Positions 1-9,029 of a stretch of DNA of 64,000 nucleotides are shown in pieces. The stretch is from CAWUKT01 sp963923035. GTDB taxonomy: Bacteria > Bacteroidota > Bacteroidia > J057 > JADKCL01. How positions within the stretch are numbered: the first letter of the stretch is position 1; every line of letters begins with the position of its first letter. The notes beneath the pieces are model-generated. The model saw only the letters and a list, made by a program, of their open reading frames with translations. It did no database searches and had not been told where the DNA came from. Both the position numbers and the translations under genes were made by a program. The stretch spans positions 1 through 64,000 of the forward strand of contig CAWUKT010000015.1 of the NCBI GenBank assembly GCA_963923035.1. The letters are read 5' to 3'.

Positions 1-84
1 CAGACCGCGTGACCGCGGTGCCGGAGCGCGTGACCGCGGTGCCAGACCGCGTGACCGCGGTGCCAGACCGCGTGATCGCGGTCC
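1..84. repeat. 21-bp tandem repeat array (4 copies, cut by window edge)
   Basis: Four contiguous 21-bp units begin at 1, 22, 43 and 64. Units 1 and 3 are identical, and units 2 and 4 differ by a few bases. Each holds the self-complementary core ACCGCGGT or a variant. A fifth partial copy starts at 85. The array continues beyond the left edge. There are no spacers, so it is not a CRISPR. It lies in a reading frame that is open on both strands, giving a 7-residue repeat (ARPRDRG on the plus strand). Confidence 0.85.
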
Positions 85-376
85 CGGAGCGCAACCGGTT
101 GCACCGGGAGTAACCGCAGTCGGCCTGGATACAGCCGGGGTTACACCGGGAGTAACCCCGGTCGGTCTGGATACAGCCGAGGTTACGCTGGGACCAACTG
201 CGGTTGGCCTGGATACAGCCGAGGTTACTCTGGGACCAACCGCGGTTGGTCTGGATGCAGCAGCGGTTACACCGGGAGCAACCGAGGTTATACTATCAAC
301 AACCATTTTAGTTTCCACCACCACTTCCCACAAAAAAATACTCCCGGTACGACGAGCGTACCGGGAGCCACATTGA
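2..376 (+). CDS. possible 3' end of a repeat-rich protein, cut by the left edge
   Basis: A plus-strand frame is open from the left edge to a TGA at 374-376, giving about 124 residues: first ARPRDRG-like heptads, then four 14-residue repeats rich in V, T, G, L and P, then a short non-repetitive end. It has no start in the window and resembles no family I recognise. It would converge on the OmpA-family gene ending at 400. Against it, a minus-strand terminator hairpin (341-367) lies inside its last codons, and a minus frame starting with ATG at 306 is equally open to the edge. This may be coding on either strand or only repeat DNA. Confidence 0.25.
   Translation, partial: RPRDRGAGARDRGARPRDRGARPRDRGPGAQPVAPGVTAVGLDTAGVTPGVTPVGLDTAEVTLGPTAVGLDTAEVTLGPTAVGLDAAAVTPGATEVILSTTILVSTTTSHKKILPVRRAYREPH
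110..292. repeat. 42-bp tandem repeat array (4 copies plus a partial)
   Basis: Units begin at 110, 152, 194 and 236, with a partial unit at 278; the landmark GGCCTGGATACAGCC or GGTCTGGATACAGCC recurs exactly every 42 bp. In the plus-strand frame the unit encodes 14 residues (like VGLDTAEVTLGPTA). Of 12 variable columns among the four copies, six fall in codon position 3, which mildly favours a coding past. The minus frame that is also open shares the same third positions, so this does not settle the strand. Confidence 0.85.
331..367 (-). terminator. intrinsic terminator of the adhesin operon
   Basis: A perfect 10-bp stem (341-350 with 358-367, arm CTCCCGGTAC) and a 7-nt loop are followed on the minus strand by a T-rich run (331-340). 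It sits 33 bp after the stop of the OmpA-family gene and would end the transcript coming from 8682. Confidence 0.85.
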
Positions 377-399
377 TGACAATGGCAACTGACTATAAA

Positions 400-3096
400 C
401 TATTTGGGAGCCTCGTCATTCGAGATTGAATCTGCTTCTATTTTTTCAATCGCGCCCTCAACGGCATTCTGCATCTCATTGACCTTCTCGGCCTCCTCGG
501 AAGACGGTTCCTCCGGAGCCACTTCCTCGACCGCCTCTTCCACTGCCTCCGTTGCTTCTTCTTTGACTTCTTCCACCGTCTCTTCCGCCGCTTTCCGCTC
601 AGCTTCTACGGCCGCTTCAGTTTCTTCTACCACCTCTTCTACTGCCTCTTCCACTTCTTCCGCTGCCTCCTCAACCGCCTCTTCGCCTTCCTCAACCGCT
701 TCTTCTACCTCTTCGGCGGCTTCCTCAACGGTTTCATCCACCGCTTCTTCGGCTGCCTCCTCATTGTCCATCACCTCATCAATCGCTTCTCCCAGCGTTT
801 TGGAACCATCTTCGATTTCTTCTCCCTCCTCTTCTTCACCCTCTGCTCCTTCTTCCTCGTCCTTGATGACTTCCTCACCCACCGGGTTCATCGGATTGTT
901 TTCTTTCGGCGCAATCTCCAATTCAGGGGCCGTTTCATCCGGGTTTAAATCTTCCACCTCCAACTGGCCGGAGTACTGGACTTCGGTGCGGCGGTTTTTC
1001 TGGTGCTCCTCTTCCGGACAATCCACCCCGTCGATACAGTCGTTCTGGGGACGGCTTTCGCCCACCCAGACCACTTCGACGCGGTCCTCCGGAATCCCCT
1101 CGCGGACGAGGTATTCGTAGGCGGCCAGGGAGCGCTTGCGGGACAGGCGATCGTTGTAGTAGACATTGCCGCGGGCATCGGCGTGGGAGATCAGGCGAAT
1201 CTTGACCGTAGGATTCCGGTTCAGGAATTCAATCGCATTGTCCAGCTCTTTATAGCCCTTGGAGCGGAGGTCCGCCTTGTTGTAGTCGTAGTAGATGCTG
1301 TACATGGAGGTGTCCTTGGTGGCATCCAAACCGGCCAACACAGCGTCCAGGGGAATCTCACCCGGATCCATCCCGGTGGTATTCACTTCGTAGACGCGGT
1401 CCATATAGCCTTCCTTCTCGACCCGGATATCGTATTCCATATCGGCCTGGAGGTTCACCATGAACTGTCCGCTGGAATCCGCATCCACGGTGAACGGCTT
1501 CGGCATCACGCGCACCGTCGCATTGGAGATGATTTCGTTGGAATCGTTCTTCACGTTTCCGTCCAGCACGTAGGGAGGTTCACAGGAAAGGTCCTGCTCC
1601 AGCTTGATCAAAGCCTCGATCGGCACCCGGGGATCAAAGCTCACAGTGCTGAGGCGCTGCTTTTTCTCGAGGTAGAACTCCTGGTCGGCGACCAGCATGA
1701 ACTCTTTGTTCCGGTCCAGCGGCATGCGGAAGCGGCCCTCGGCATCGGAGAAGGCCACTTGCGACGGGCCATTGCCGTCAAAGGCCTGGATCGTGGCTTC
1801 GGGCACTGGCTCGCCGGTGCGCTCGTCGAGGACAATCCCTTCGACGACCTGCTTCTGGCGCAGGCTGTACAGGTCATCGTCGCCCTTGCCGCCCTTGCGG
1901 TTCGAGGTGAAAAATCCCTGGCCGGATGCCTCGTCGATCACCAGCGCAAAGTCGTCCTGGGGGCTGTTCACGGGGAAGCCCATGTTGGAGACCTTCTCCT
2001 GGGGAGTTCCCACCGAAGTCAGGCGGTAGATGTCCAATCCGCCCAGGCCTTTGCGGCCATTCGAGGCGAAGTACAGGACGCCGGAGGAGGAGACCCAGGG
2101 GAACATCTCGTTGCCGGGGCTGTTCACCTTGTCGCCGAGGTTGATCGGCTTGGACCACTTGTCCGGTCCTTGCTTGCGGGTCATGTAAATGTCGGTTCCG
2201 CCGGCACCGCCGGGCATATCGGAGATGAAGTAGATCACCTGGCCGTCGGGGTCCATGCAGGGATGGCCGACGGAGTAGTCGTCAGAGTTGAAGGGGAATT
2301 CGGAGACATTGGACCATTTTCCATTGACCAACTGCGCCTTGTAGGCCTTCAACCGCACAATCGATTCTTCGTCCCGCTGGAGCTTCCCGTTGTTGAAGTT
2401 GTTGCGGGTGAAGTACATGGTGAGGCCGTCGGGGGAAAAGGTCGCGCCACCTTCGTGGTAGCGGGAGTTGACCGTACCGGCCATCGGCTGGGGCTCACCC
2501 AGGCGGTAGCTGCCGGAGTAGGAGGCGGCGTAAAGGTCCAGGAAGGCCTGGCCCGTCCAGTTGTGGATCACCTTGTCCCGGTTCTGGGCGGCGGCGAAGA
2601 CCACGGAGTTGTTGTAGATGACCGGACCGAATTCCGGGCCGGGGGTATTGATATTGACCGGACGGACAATGTACATGGCGGAGTCCAGGAAGAACTGCCG
2701 GGGATCCTTGGACGCTTCCAGCATATTGTTCGCGATCTCATTCCAGCCCCGCACTTCCAGATAGCGCTCCAATTGGGGGACCGCTTCTTCGTACTTCCCA
2801 TTGTTCATCAGGGCCTGGGCGTAGTAGAAATAGTTGTCCGGATCCGGCTTGGAGGTCTTCAGGGTCTGGGCGTACCACTGTTCCGCTTTCTCGTACTGCT
2901 TGGTGAGGCGGTAACAATCCGCCAACCGGGCCCGGGCGTCGATGTCCGAGGGGTTCTTGCGGATGTGTTTCTGGTACAGGGGAATGGCTTTCGCGTAATC
3001 AAAACGCTCGAAGAATTTGTTGGCACGGCTCTGGCTGTGGACCTGGGTGGTCCCAAGGAGCAATGCCAAGCCAATCATATATCGAAGAAGTTTCAT
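400..3096 (-). CDS. OmpA-family protein with TPR, PD40 propeller and acidic coiled tail
   Basis: An 898-residue outer-membrane-associated protein. After a signal peptide (about residues 1-22) come TPR-like helices (about 25-125), WD40-like PD40 repeats (about 150-420, with motifs such as TDIYMTRKQG and GLDIYRLT), two carboxypeptidase-regulatory-like beta domains (about 425-590) and an OmpA peptidoglycan-binding domain (about 600-708, ending NRRTEVQ). In Bacteroidota such proteins sit beside PorP/SprF genes and are thought to anchor T9SS-linked surface assemblies to the wall. Unusually, about 190 residues follow the OmpA domain, almost all E, A and V in a heptad-like pattern predicted to form acidic helix. 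It is the last gene of a three-gene operon, 21 bp after the PorP gene. The family assignment is firm; the partner proteins are inferred from context. Confidence 0.9.
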   Translation of the reverse strand: MKLLRYMIGLALLLGTTQVHSQSRANKFFERFDYAKAIPLYQKHIRKNPSDIDARARLADCYRLTKQYEKAEQWYAQTLKTSKPDPDNYFYYAQALMNNGKYEEAVPQLERYLEVRGWNEIANNMLEASKDPRQFFLDSAMYIVRPVNINTPGPEFGPVIYNNSVVFAAAQNRDKVIHNWTGQAFLDLYAASYSGSYRLGEPQPMAGTVNSRYHEGGATFSPDGLTMYFTRNNFNNGKLQRDEESIVRLKAYKAQLVNGKWSNVSEFPFNSDDYSVGHPCMDPDGQVIYFISDMPGGAGGTDIYMTRKQGPDKWSKPINLGDKVNSPGNEMFPWVSSSGVLYFASNGRKGLGGLDIYRLTSVGTPQEKVSNMGFPVNSPQDDFALVIDEASGQGFFTSNRKGGKGDDDLYSLRQKQVVEGIVLDERTGEPVPEATIQAFDGNGPSQVAFSDAEGRFRMPLDRNKEFMLVADQEFYLEKKQRLSTVSFDPRVPIEALIKLEQDLSCEPPYVLDGNVKNDSNEIISNATVRVMPKPFTVDADSSGQFMVNLQADMEYDIRVEKEGYMDRVYEVNTTGMDPGEIPLDAVLAGLDATKDTSMYSIYYDYNKADLRSKGYKELDNAIEFLNRNPTVKIRLISHADARGNVYYNDRLSRKRSLAAYEYLVREGIPEDRVEVVWVGESRPQNDCIDGVDCPEEEHQKNRRTEVQYSGQLEVEDLNPDETAPELEIAPKENNPMNPVGEEVIKDEEEGAEGEEEEGEEIEDGSKTLGEAIDEVMDNEEAAEEAVDETVEEAAEEVEEAVEEGEEAVEEAAEEVEEAVEEVVEETEAAVEAERKAAEETVEEVKEEATEAVEEAVEEVAPEEPSSEEAEKVNEMQNAVEGAIEKIEADSISNDEAPK

Positions 3097-3117
3097 GTCG
3101 GAAAGAATGGAGTCTGG

Positions 3118-4038
3118 TTAGAAGAATCGAGGAGTCAGGAAGCGGGAACGGCCCCATTTGAGGTCGATGCCCAGCATGAACTCATGGGTGCCGGCGCTGG
3201 CGTTTTGAATCCCGTTGAGCGGATAATCAAAGGCGTAGCCGAAGCGGAAATAGCGCGGGCTGAGGTATTCCAGCATGAACAGGACTTCCTGGCTGGTCCG
3301 GTAGCCGGCGCCCACCCCGAAGGTTTGGGAGAAGAACACCGTCGCGTTCAGGTCCAGGGACCACGGCGCCGCGTCGACGTACTTGAAGGTCGCCGAGGGA
3401 CGGAGGTCCACATCTTCGGCGAGTCCCACGATACCGCCCACCATGGCGTAGTAGTGGGAGCGCTGCCGGTCCGCGACGTCCTGCACCTGGGTATTGTTGA
3501 AGCGGAAATACCGGCCGGCGAGGAAGTTCGTCGAGGATAAACCGGCGTAGAACTTATCGCTGTTGTAGTAGATGCCGGTTCCGGCCCGCGGCAACCACGC
3601 GGTCAGGTCGTTCTGGGGAATGACCTGGTCGGGGTCGCGGGTGGTGACTTCGGAGAAGCGGTTGGTATAGTTGGTGAATCCACCGGAGAGGCCCAGCGCG
3701 AGCTGGCCCTTGGCGACGGGAATCCGATACGCATAGCTGACTTCAAGGAAGTTCTGCGCGATCACCCCGAATTGGTCGTGGACGAAGTTGACGCCCAAAC
3801 CATGCCGTTCGTTGATGATGGGAGAATGAAAAGAAATGTTTCCGGTAGTGGGTGCGCCCGGAAAACCCCACCATTGCTTACGGAACACGGCCGTGGCACT
3901 GGCGACCAGGCGGCTGCCCGCATACGCAGGATTGTAGGCCATCTGGTTGAACATGTACTGCGAGTACTGGGTTTCCTGTTGACCCCATCCCACCTGCACA
4001 AGACCAAGGAAGCAGAGTATATAAATGATGCGTTTCAT
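3118..4038 (-). CDS. PorP/SprF family type IX secretion membrane protein
   Basis: A 306-residue predicted outer-membrane beta-barrel with a signal peptide ending near residue 19 (VGWGQ). The start of the mature protein, QETQYSQYMFNQMAYNPAYAGS, is the hallmark of the PorP/SprF family, and the C-terminus ends in an aromatic residue as barrel proteins do. In Flavobacterium, SprF is needed to deliver the adhesin SprB to the surface through the T9SS. Here the gene lies 24 bp downstream of a very large type B T9SS cargo and 21 bp upstream of an OmpA-family gene, the same order as other adhesin/SprF operons, so it probably serves that cargo. Bacteroidota carry many paralogues, so no symbol is assigned. 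Confidence 0.92.
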   Translation of the reverse strand: MKRIIYILCFLGLVQVGWGQQETQYSQYMFNQMAYNPAYAGSRLVASATAVFRKQWWGFPGAPTTGNISFHSPIINERHGLGVNFVHDQFGVIAQNFLEVSYAYRIPVAKGQLALGLSGGFTNYTNRFSEVTTRDPDQVIPQNDLTAWLPRAGTGIYYNSDKFYAGLSSTNFLAGRYFRFNNTQVQDVADRQRSHYYAMVGGIVGLAEDVDLRPSATFKYVDAAPWSLDLNATVFFSQTFGVGAGYRTSQEVLFMLEYLSPRYFRFGYAFDYPLNGIQNASAGTHEFMLGIDLKWGRSRFLTPRFF

Positions 4039-4062
4039 TTTCGCTGTCTTTTTTCCGTTTGA

Positions 4063-7000
4063 TTATCTGAACAATACCACAAAGCCCTTCTGAATTTCCG
4101 TCCCGTCTCCCAAATCGATCACCCAATAATAGGTGCCCTCCGGCAAGGCATTCCCATTGTAGGTCCCGTCCCAATCATTTTGATAGTCCGTGGCCTCAAA
4201 TACCTGGTCGCCCCAGCGGCTGAATATCTGTACCCGGTTGTTCGGGAATGCGGACAAGCCATCGACCACCCAGGTTTCGTTGTCGCCGTCATTGTTGGGG
4301 GAGAACCCAACGGGCGGGCTGATTCCGACGGTATTGATGGTGAAGTAGACCCAAGCCGAATCGCACCGGATCGGGACACCATTGTCACAGATTTCGTAGA
4401 GCATGCTGTCGGTTCCCACAAAGCCCTGGATGGGCGTATAGGTCACCGTGGAGCCATTCTGAAGCAGGCTCCCGTTGGCCGGAGGAATGATGATACTCAC
4501 GGTCAGGACGCCATTTTCCGGGTCCGAATCGTTGACCAAGACATCCAGCGCGATGCTCATGTCCACCCCGGCCGTCCCCTGATCGGTCACGGCAATGGGC
4601 GGCAGGTTGTCGCTGATGACCAGCAGATAGACCGTCGTGGTATCGCATAGCGGCGGCACCCCGTTGTCACAGACGACATAGCACAGGGAATCCAATCCGA
4701 GGAAGCCGGAATCGGGGGTATAGGTGATGGTATTCGCCAACTGGTCCAGGGTGGCCACACCCTGCGTCGGCGGACACAACAAGTTGGTCGCACTCAGCGG
4801 TACTGTGTTGTCGGGATCGATGTCATTGTCCAGGACCGACACAACCACCGGATCGTTGTGGGTCGTGGTATCGTTGTCGTCCTGCCCAATCGGCGCGATG
4901 TTGTCGGAGACGACCGTGATGAAGACCACGGCAGTATCACAGAAGGGCGCTCCTGCCGGGGGAACGTCACAGACCACATAGCAGATGCTGTCCAATCCGA
5001 GGAAGCCCGCATTTGGCGTATAGTCAATGCCCACACCCGTAACCGTCGCCGTGCCGTTGTCCGGACCACAAATGATGGCCGTCACGGTCAGCGAATCGCC
5101 ATTGGGATCGGTATCGTTCGCCAGAACCATCAGGGAAATCAGGTCGTTGTGGGTCGTGGTATCGGCATCGTTCTGGGCCAGCGGATTCAGGTTGCTGGGG
5201 GCCACATTGATGTACACCACCGCGGTATCGCAGAACTGGGCGTCGCAGTAGGTATAGCAAATGGAGTCCAGCCCAATGAAGGAGGAATCGGGCATATAGG
5301 AAATGGAATCCCCGACGATCATCGCGCTTCCCGTCACCGGCCCACATACAATTGCCGTCAGGCTGGCGCCATTTTCCGCGTCGAAATCATTCAACGTCAC
5401 CGGAATCACCACGCCCGAGGTATCGTTCGGGACATTCGTCGTGTCATTGGTTGCGACCGGCGGATCGTTGATGGGATCCACCACGATGACGACCACGGCC
5501 GTATCGCATTCCTGGGGCGGCAAGCCATTGTCACAGATGACATAGGTAATTGTATCGGTGCCGAAGAAGTTGAGGTTGGGCGTATAGACGATGCTGTCTC
5601 CGTTGACGACATTGGCCGTGCCATTGGTCGGACCATTGAGAATGGTCGTGGTGAGCGGATCGTTGTCCGGATCGGTATCGTTGCCCTGGACATTGATGGC
5701 CAGCGGCGTGTCTTCATTCGTATTGACCGAGTCGTCGACCGCGACGGGCGGGTCATTGATCGTGGCCACATTGATGATCACGAAGCTCGTGTCACACAAA
5801 GCGGGAACCTGGTTGTCACAGACCACATAGACCACGGTATCTGCCCCGTTGAAGTTCGGGTTCGGCGTATAGGCGATGCTGTCGCCATTGAGCACGACGG
5901 CCGAGCCATTGCTCGGGCCTCCGATGATGGTGGTCACGAGCGGATCGCCATCCACGTCGACGTCGTTGTTCTGGACATTCACCGTGATGGGCGTGTCTTC
6001 CCCGGTATTGACCGGGTCCGGGGTCGCCACCGGCGCGTCGTTGACGGAGGTGACCGTCACGATGATCAGGGCCGTGTCACAGGCCTGGGGCGGGACACCA
6101 TTGTCACAGATCTGATAGGTGATCGTGTCCGTCCCGTTGAAATTGGCGTTGGGGACGTAGTTGACGTTGTTTCCAATCACTGTCCCCGTACCATTGGAGG
6201 GCCCTCCGATGATGGTCACGATGAGGGGGTCGCCGTCGGGATCGTTGTCATTCGCCAGCACATTCACCAATACCGAATCGTCCTCCGGAATGGTGGCCAG
6301 GTCATTGACCGCGACGGGCGTTTCATTCACCAGGAACACATCTACAACCACCCAAACGGTATCGCACAACTGCACATTTCCATTGTCACAGACCAGTATG
6401 CCAAAGATTTGCTGGCCACTCTGGTTGAAGGCGGTGGTATAGGTGAAACAGGTATCCGAGTTGTTGAAGCCGGAAAGGGCTCCCTGGGTAGGCGTTCCAA
6501 TCGAACCCGTTACATCCAGGGGATCATTGTCCGGATCGGTGGCGGAGATGCAAATGAGGTTGGCGGTATTTTCCGGGAGGGTAAAGCGCAGGGTATCGCG
6601 GGGCACCCCGGCGCTGTCGATCACCGGCGGATTGTTGCCACAATCCTGGAAGACGAAGGTGAACAGGTTGTTGCTGAAATCGCATTCGGCGTGGGTGCTG
6701 CCGATGCCGGTCATGGGTAATGCGAGGGATCCGTCGTCGTTGACGATGGCGTACATGGTAAAACTTCCGCCCTGGTCGGGGAAGTAGAACATGGGAACCT
6801 GCGCATTGCCGCCGGGCGGAATGGACGTGGCCAGGGTCGTGGTGAAAATCCGGGTTGCGCCGACCGCGAAGGGATTGCCGTTGTAAATCGAAATGGAAGT
6901 ACCGGCGGGCAGGGTCACATCCCCATTGTTATAAACCGTGGGGGAAATCCCGATTGTGTTCAATCCGCTCTGGCAATTCGTATAGTCGATGTCGGTGGCG

Positions 7001-8682
7001 GTATTGACAATGGCAATGGAGTCGTCGGCCGCGGCATAGGTCGGTAGGCCGTTGACATCCAGTTCAGTGGTCTGGGTCAGGAAGTTGTTGAAGGGAAAAC
7101 GCAGCGGGGATCCCGCCGGATAACCAAGGGTCTGGGGCTGCTGGGTCCGGGGGATGCCCAGGTCATCGTCGATGTTGACGACGTAATAGGCGTGCTGGTT
7201 CCAGACTTCGCGGGCCTTGACCCAGGGATTGGCCGTGGATTGGTAGGCCTGGTAAATGGCGTCACAAGCACAAATGATGTCGGTTTGCCCATCGGCGTCG
7301 ACATCGGTCACCACGGGATAGTCGTAGCGGGTGGCGGCATTACAGGGAACAGAAACCTTGGTGGCCCCGGTCGTCCCGTCGTAGACAAACAGGGTATCTT
7401 CATCCCGGTACACGACTTCATTTGCTCCGTCACCTTCAAAGTCAAAGACCGAACTTCCCGTCCGTTCCGAACCATCCTGGGTCAATCGACTCCACAATTC
7501 GGTGAGGGCCCCGGCATTGTAGTCAATTACGACGTAAACAGAACGTCCGGCCAACCCGATTTCCGGGGTGCCGTCGTTGTTGAAGTCGGCGATGTTTGCC
7601 CGGCCACCGGAAGTGGTTCCCAAGGTCGCGGCAGTCGCATTTTGAATGGGGAAGTTGGGGGCCAATTGGGCAGAGGTCTGGAGGTCCCAGACGTATACGC
7701 GCCCGATGCCGCCGGATGATCCGGTGACCACCGCGTCGATGTCACCGTCCTGGTCAATGTCTCCCAAGGAAGTCGGTCCGTCCGTGACGCCAGCACCGAC
7801 CACCCGGGCCGTCATGGTGCCCGCGCCAATATTGACCGAGAACACAGTATTTCCACAGATCAATTCTGCGCCTCCACAATCCGCACAAAATGCGGTGGGC
7901 AGCACGTCGGCCGCTACGGGGAGGGCTTCGTTGACGGAAACGGGGCTGGAGCCCCGGGAGGCGCCATTGCCCGCCGAAGCGATCCGGACGCCGGTCTGAC
8001 CATTGTATATTTGGTTACCGCAGTAGACTTCGGGGTTGCCATCGCCGTCAAAGTCGATCATGCTCGGTGCCCAACGGTCATCGTTGGCGGAATAGCCGAC
8101 TGCGGTATTCGAAATCCATTTCAGGGTGCCGGTATGCTCGTAACAGTACAAGCGGCGGTTGGCATTTACGCCTTCCGCCACAATGACCAATTCGCCAAAA
8201 CCATCGCTGTCGATGTCCCCCAGGGTGGGCGAATCGAGGAATACATCCGTGGCCGGTGAAGTGATCGTTTGTTCCAGGTTGCCAGTGGCTCCGTCAAATA
8301 CGAAGAGGCCATTGGCTACGTTGACGCGGCGCCCGAAGACTTCGGGGGTGCCATCGTTGTCCCAGTCCCCGATCACCGGGGTCTGGCGGTTGTCCATGGG
8401 CGCGGCGGTACCGTTGGTATTCCACTTGAGCGCCATGGTAAAGGTGGTCGGAGTAGGGGTAAATTGGCAGGCGGGGGTGGGAAGGCCTATGTAAGAGCCG
8501 TTGCAGAGGACGTTTCCCGAGCAATCGGGGTCATAGCAGTCGATATAGCCATCTCCATCATCATCAATGCCGTTGTTGCATATCTCCTGGGCAACCAGGA
8601 AGTTGCCAGTTAAGAGTAGCAAGACCAGCAGGGTATATCCTTTCCGCAAGGTCGCTCCCGCTGAGGATGTTCTCCCGTTCAT
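4063..8682 (-). CDS. giant surface protein: FG-GAP propeller, Ig-like repeats, type B T9SS sorting domain
   Basis: A 1539-residue secreted protein. A signal peptide (about 1-31, ending FLVAQ) is followed by an aspartate-rich segment (CNNGIDDDGDGYIDC) of the calcium-binding kind, then FG-GAP/VCBS-like propeller blades (about 85-490) with repeated D-x-D-x-D-G loops. From about residue 690 there are eight Ig/cadherin-like domains, seven of them close repeats starting P-V-A-x-x-D and carrying the NDxDxDxDPL loop. The last 85 residues (GFSPNNDGDNETW ... GFVVLFR) are the gliding-motility-associated, type B T9SS sorting domain. It is probably an adhesin displayed by the T9SS, and calcium probably stiffens it. 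It is the first gene of the operon with the PorP/SprF and OmpA-family proteins. The ligand is unknown. Confidence 0.93.
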   Translation of the reverse strand: MNGRTSSAGATLRKGYTLLVLLLLTGNFLVAQEICNNGIDDDGDGYIDCYDPDCSGNVLCNGSYIGLPTPACQFTPTPTTFTMALKWNTNGTAAPMDNRQTPVIGDWDNDGTPEVFGRRVNVANGLFVFDGATGNLEQTITSPATDVFLDSPTLGDIDSDGFGELVIVAEGVNANRRLYCYEHTGTLKWISNTAVGYSANDDRWAPSMIDFDGDGNPEVYCGNQIYNGQTGVRIASAGNGASRGSSPVSVNEALPVAADVLPTAFCADCGGAELICGNTVFSVNIGAGTMTARVVGAGVTDGPTSLGDIDQDGDIDAVVTGSSGGIGRVYVWDLQTSAQLAPNFPIQNATAATLGTTSGGRANIADFNNDGTPEIGLAGRSVYVVIDYNAGALTELWSRLTQDGSERTGSSVFDFEGDGANEVVYRDEDTLFVYDGTTGATKVSVPCNAATRYDYPVVTDVDADGQTDIICACDAIYQAYQSTANPWVKAREVWNQHAYYVVNIDDDLGIPRTQQPQTLGYPAGSPLRFPFNNFLTQTTELDVNGLPTYAAADDSIAIVNTATDIDYTNCQSGLNTIGISPTVYNNGDVTLPAGTSISIYNGNPFAVGATRIFTTTLATSIPPGGNAQVPMFYFPDQGGSFTMYAIVNDDGSLALPMTGIGSTHAECDFSNNLFTFVFQDCGNNPPVIDSAGVPRDTLRFTLPENTANLICISATDPDNDPLDVTGSIGTPTQGALSGFNNSDTCFTYTTAFNQSGQQIFGILVCDNGNVQLCDTVWVVVDVFLVNETPVAVNDLATIPEDDSVLVNVLANDNDPDGDPLIVTIIGGPSNGTGTVIGNNVNYVPNANFNGTDTITYQICDNGVPPQACDTALIIVTVTSVNDAPVATPDPVNTGEDTPITVNVQNNDVDVDGDPLVTTIIGGPSNGSAVVLNGDSIAYTPNPNFNGADTVVYVVCDNQVPALCDTSFVIINVATINDPPVAVDDSVNTNEDTPLAINVQGNDTDPDNDPLTTTILNGPTNGTANVVNGDSIVYTPNLNFFGTDTITYVICDNGLPPQECDTAVVVIVVDPINDPPVATNDTTNVPNDTSGVVIPVTLNDFDAENGASLTAIVCGPVTGSAMIVGDSISYMPDSSFIGLDSICYTYCDAQFCDTAVVYINVAPSNLNPLAQNDADTTTHNDLISLMVLANDTDPNGDSLTVTAIICGPDNGTATVTGVGIDYTPNAGFLGLDSICYVVCDVPPAGAPFCDTAVVFITVVSDNIAPIGQDDNDTTTHNDPVVVSVLDNDIDPDNTVPLSATNLLCPPTQGVATLDQLANTITYTPDSGFLGLDSLCYVVCDNGVPPLCDTTTVYLLVISDNLPPIAVTDQGTAGVDMSIALDVLVNDSDPENGVLTVSIIIPPANGSLLQNGSTVTYTPIQGFVGTDSMLYEICDNGVPIRCDSAWVYFTINTVGISPPVGFSPNNDGDNETWVVDGLSAFPNNRVQIFSRWGDQVFEATDYQNDWDGTYNGNALPEGTYYWVIDLGDGTEIQKGFVVLFR

Positions 8683-9029
8683 AGTTCAATTGGTTTTAGG
8701 GCATAATTTTCCAACCAGGCTGAGAAGAAACAGCTTCTCTTCGTCAACGGTAGCGTCCCAATTTCGGGTAGTCTAAGCAGTTGGTTGAGCGATACCTGAT
8801 CCTGATTCCTTTGATCGATCCCTGATCCCGTATTTAATATCTCTGCACTGATTCCTTTTCCCCACGATTCTTACAGGGCCGTCAATATAGTGATTTTCTA
8901 TTATTCCCTTCAATAACAGCCCCTAATGATTTTACAAAATCGCCCTCCAAATTCAAGCCTCCTTTATTCCTGCAATACTGAATGATGCCTTACATTGGTG
9001 CTTAGTTGATTCCTATGTAAATTCCCCCC
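8683..9029. other. divergent intergenic region, no gene seen
   Basis: This 347-bp AT-richer stretch separates the minus-strand adhesin operon from the plus-strand lipoprotein gene and must hold both promoters. I found no clear TAnnTTTG/TTG pair. CCTGATCC-like words recur between about 8790 and 8830. No ORF or RNA gene is supported. Confidence 0.6.

Noticed and set aside
1..292. CRISPR-like repeats
   Set aside because: The units are contiguous without spacers and have coding-length periods, so this is a tandem repeat and not a CRISPR array.
1003..3540. Long plus-strand frame of about 845 codons opposite the OmpA-family gene
   Set aside because: It is an antisense shadow; its translation lacks any domain and the minus-strand gene has clear TPR, PD40 and OmpA domains.
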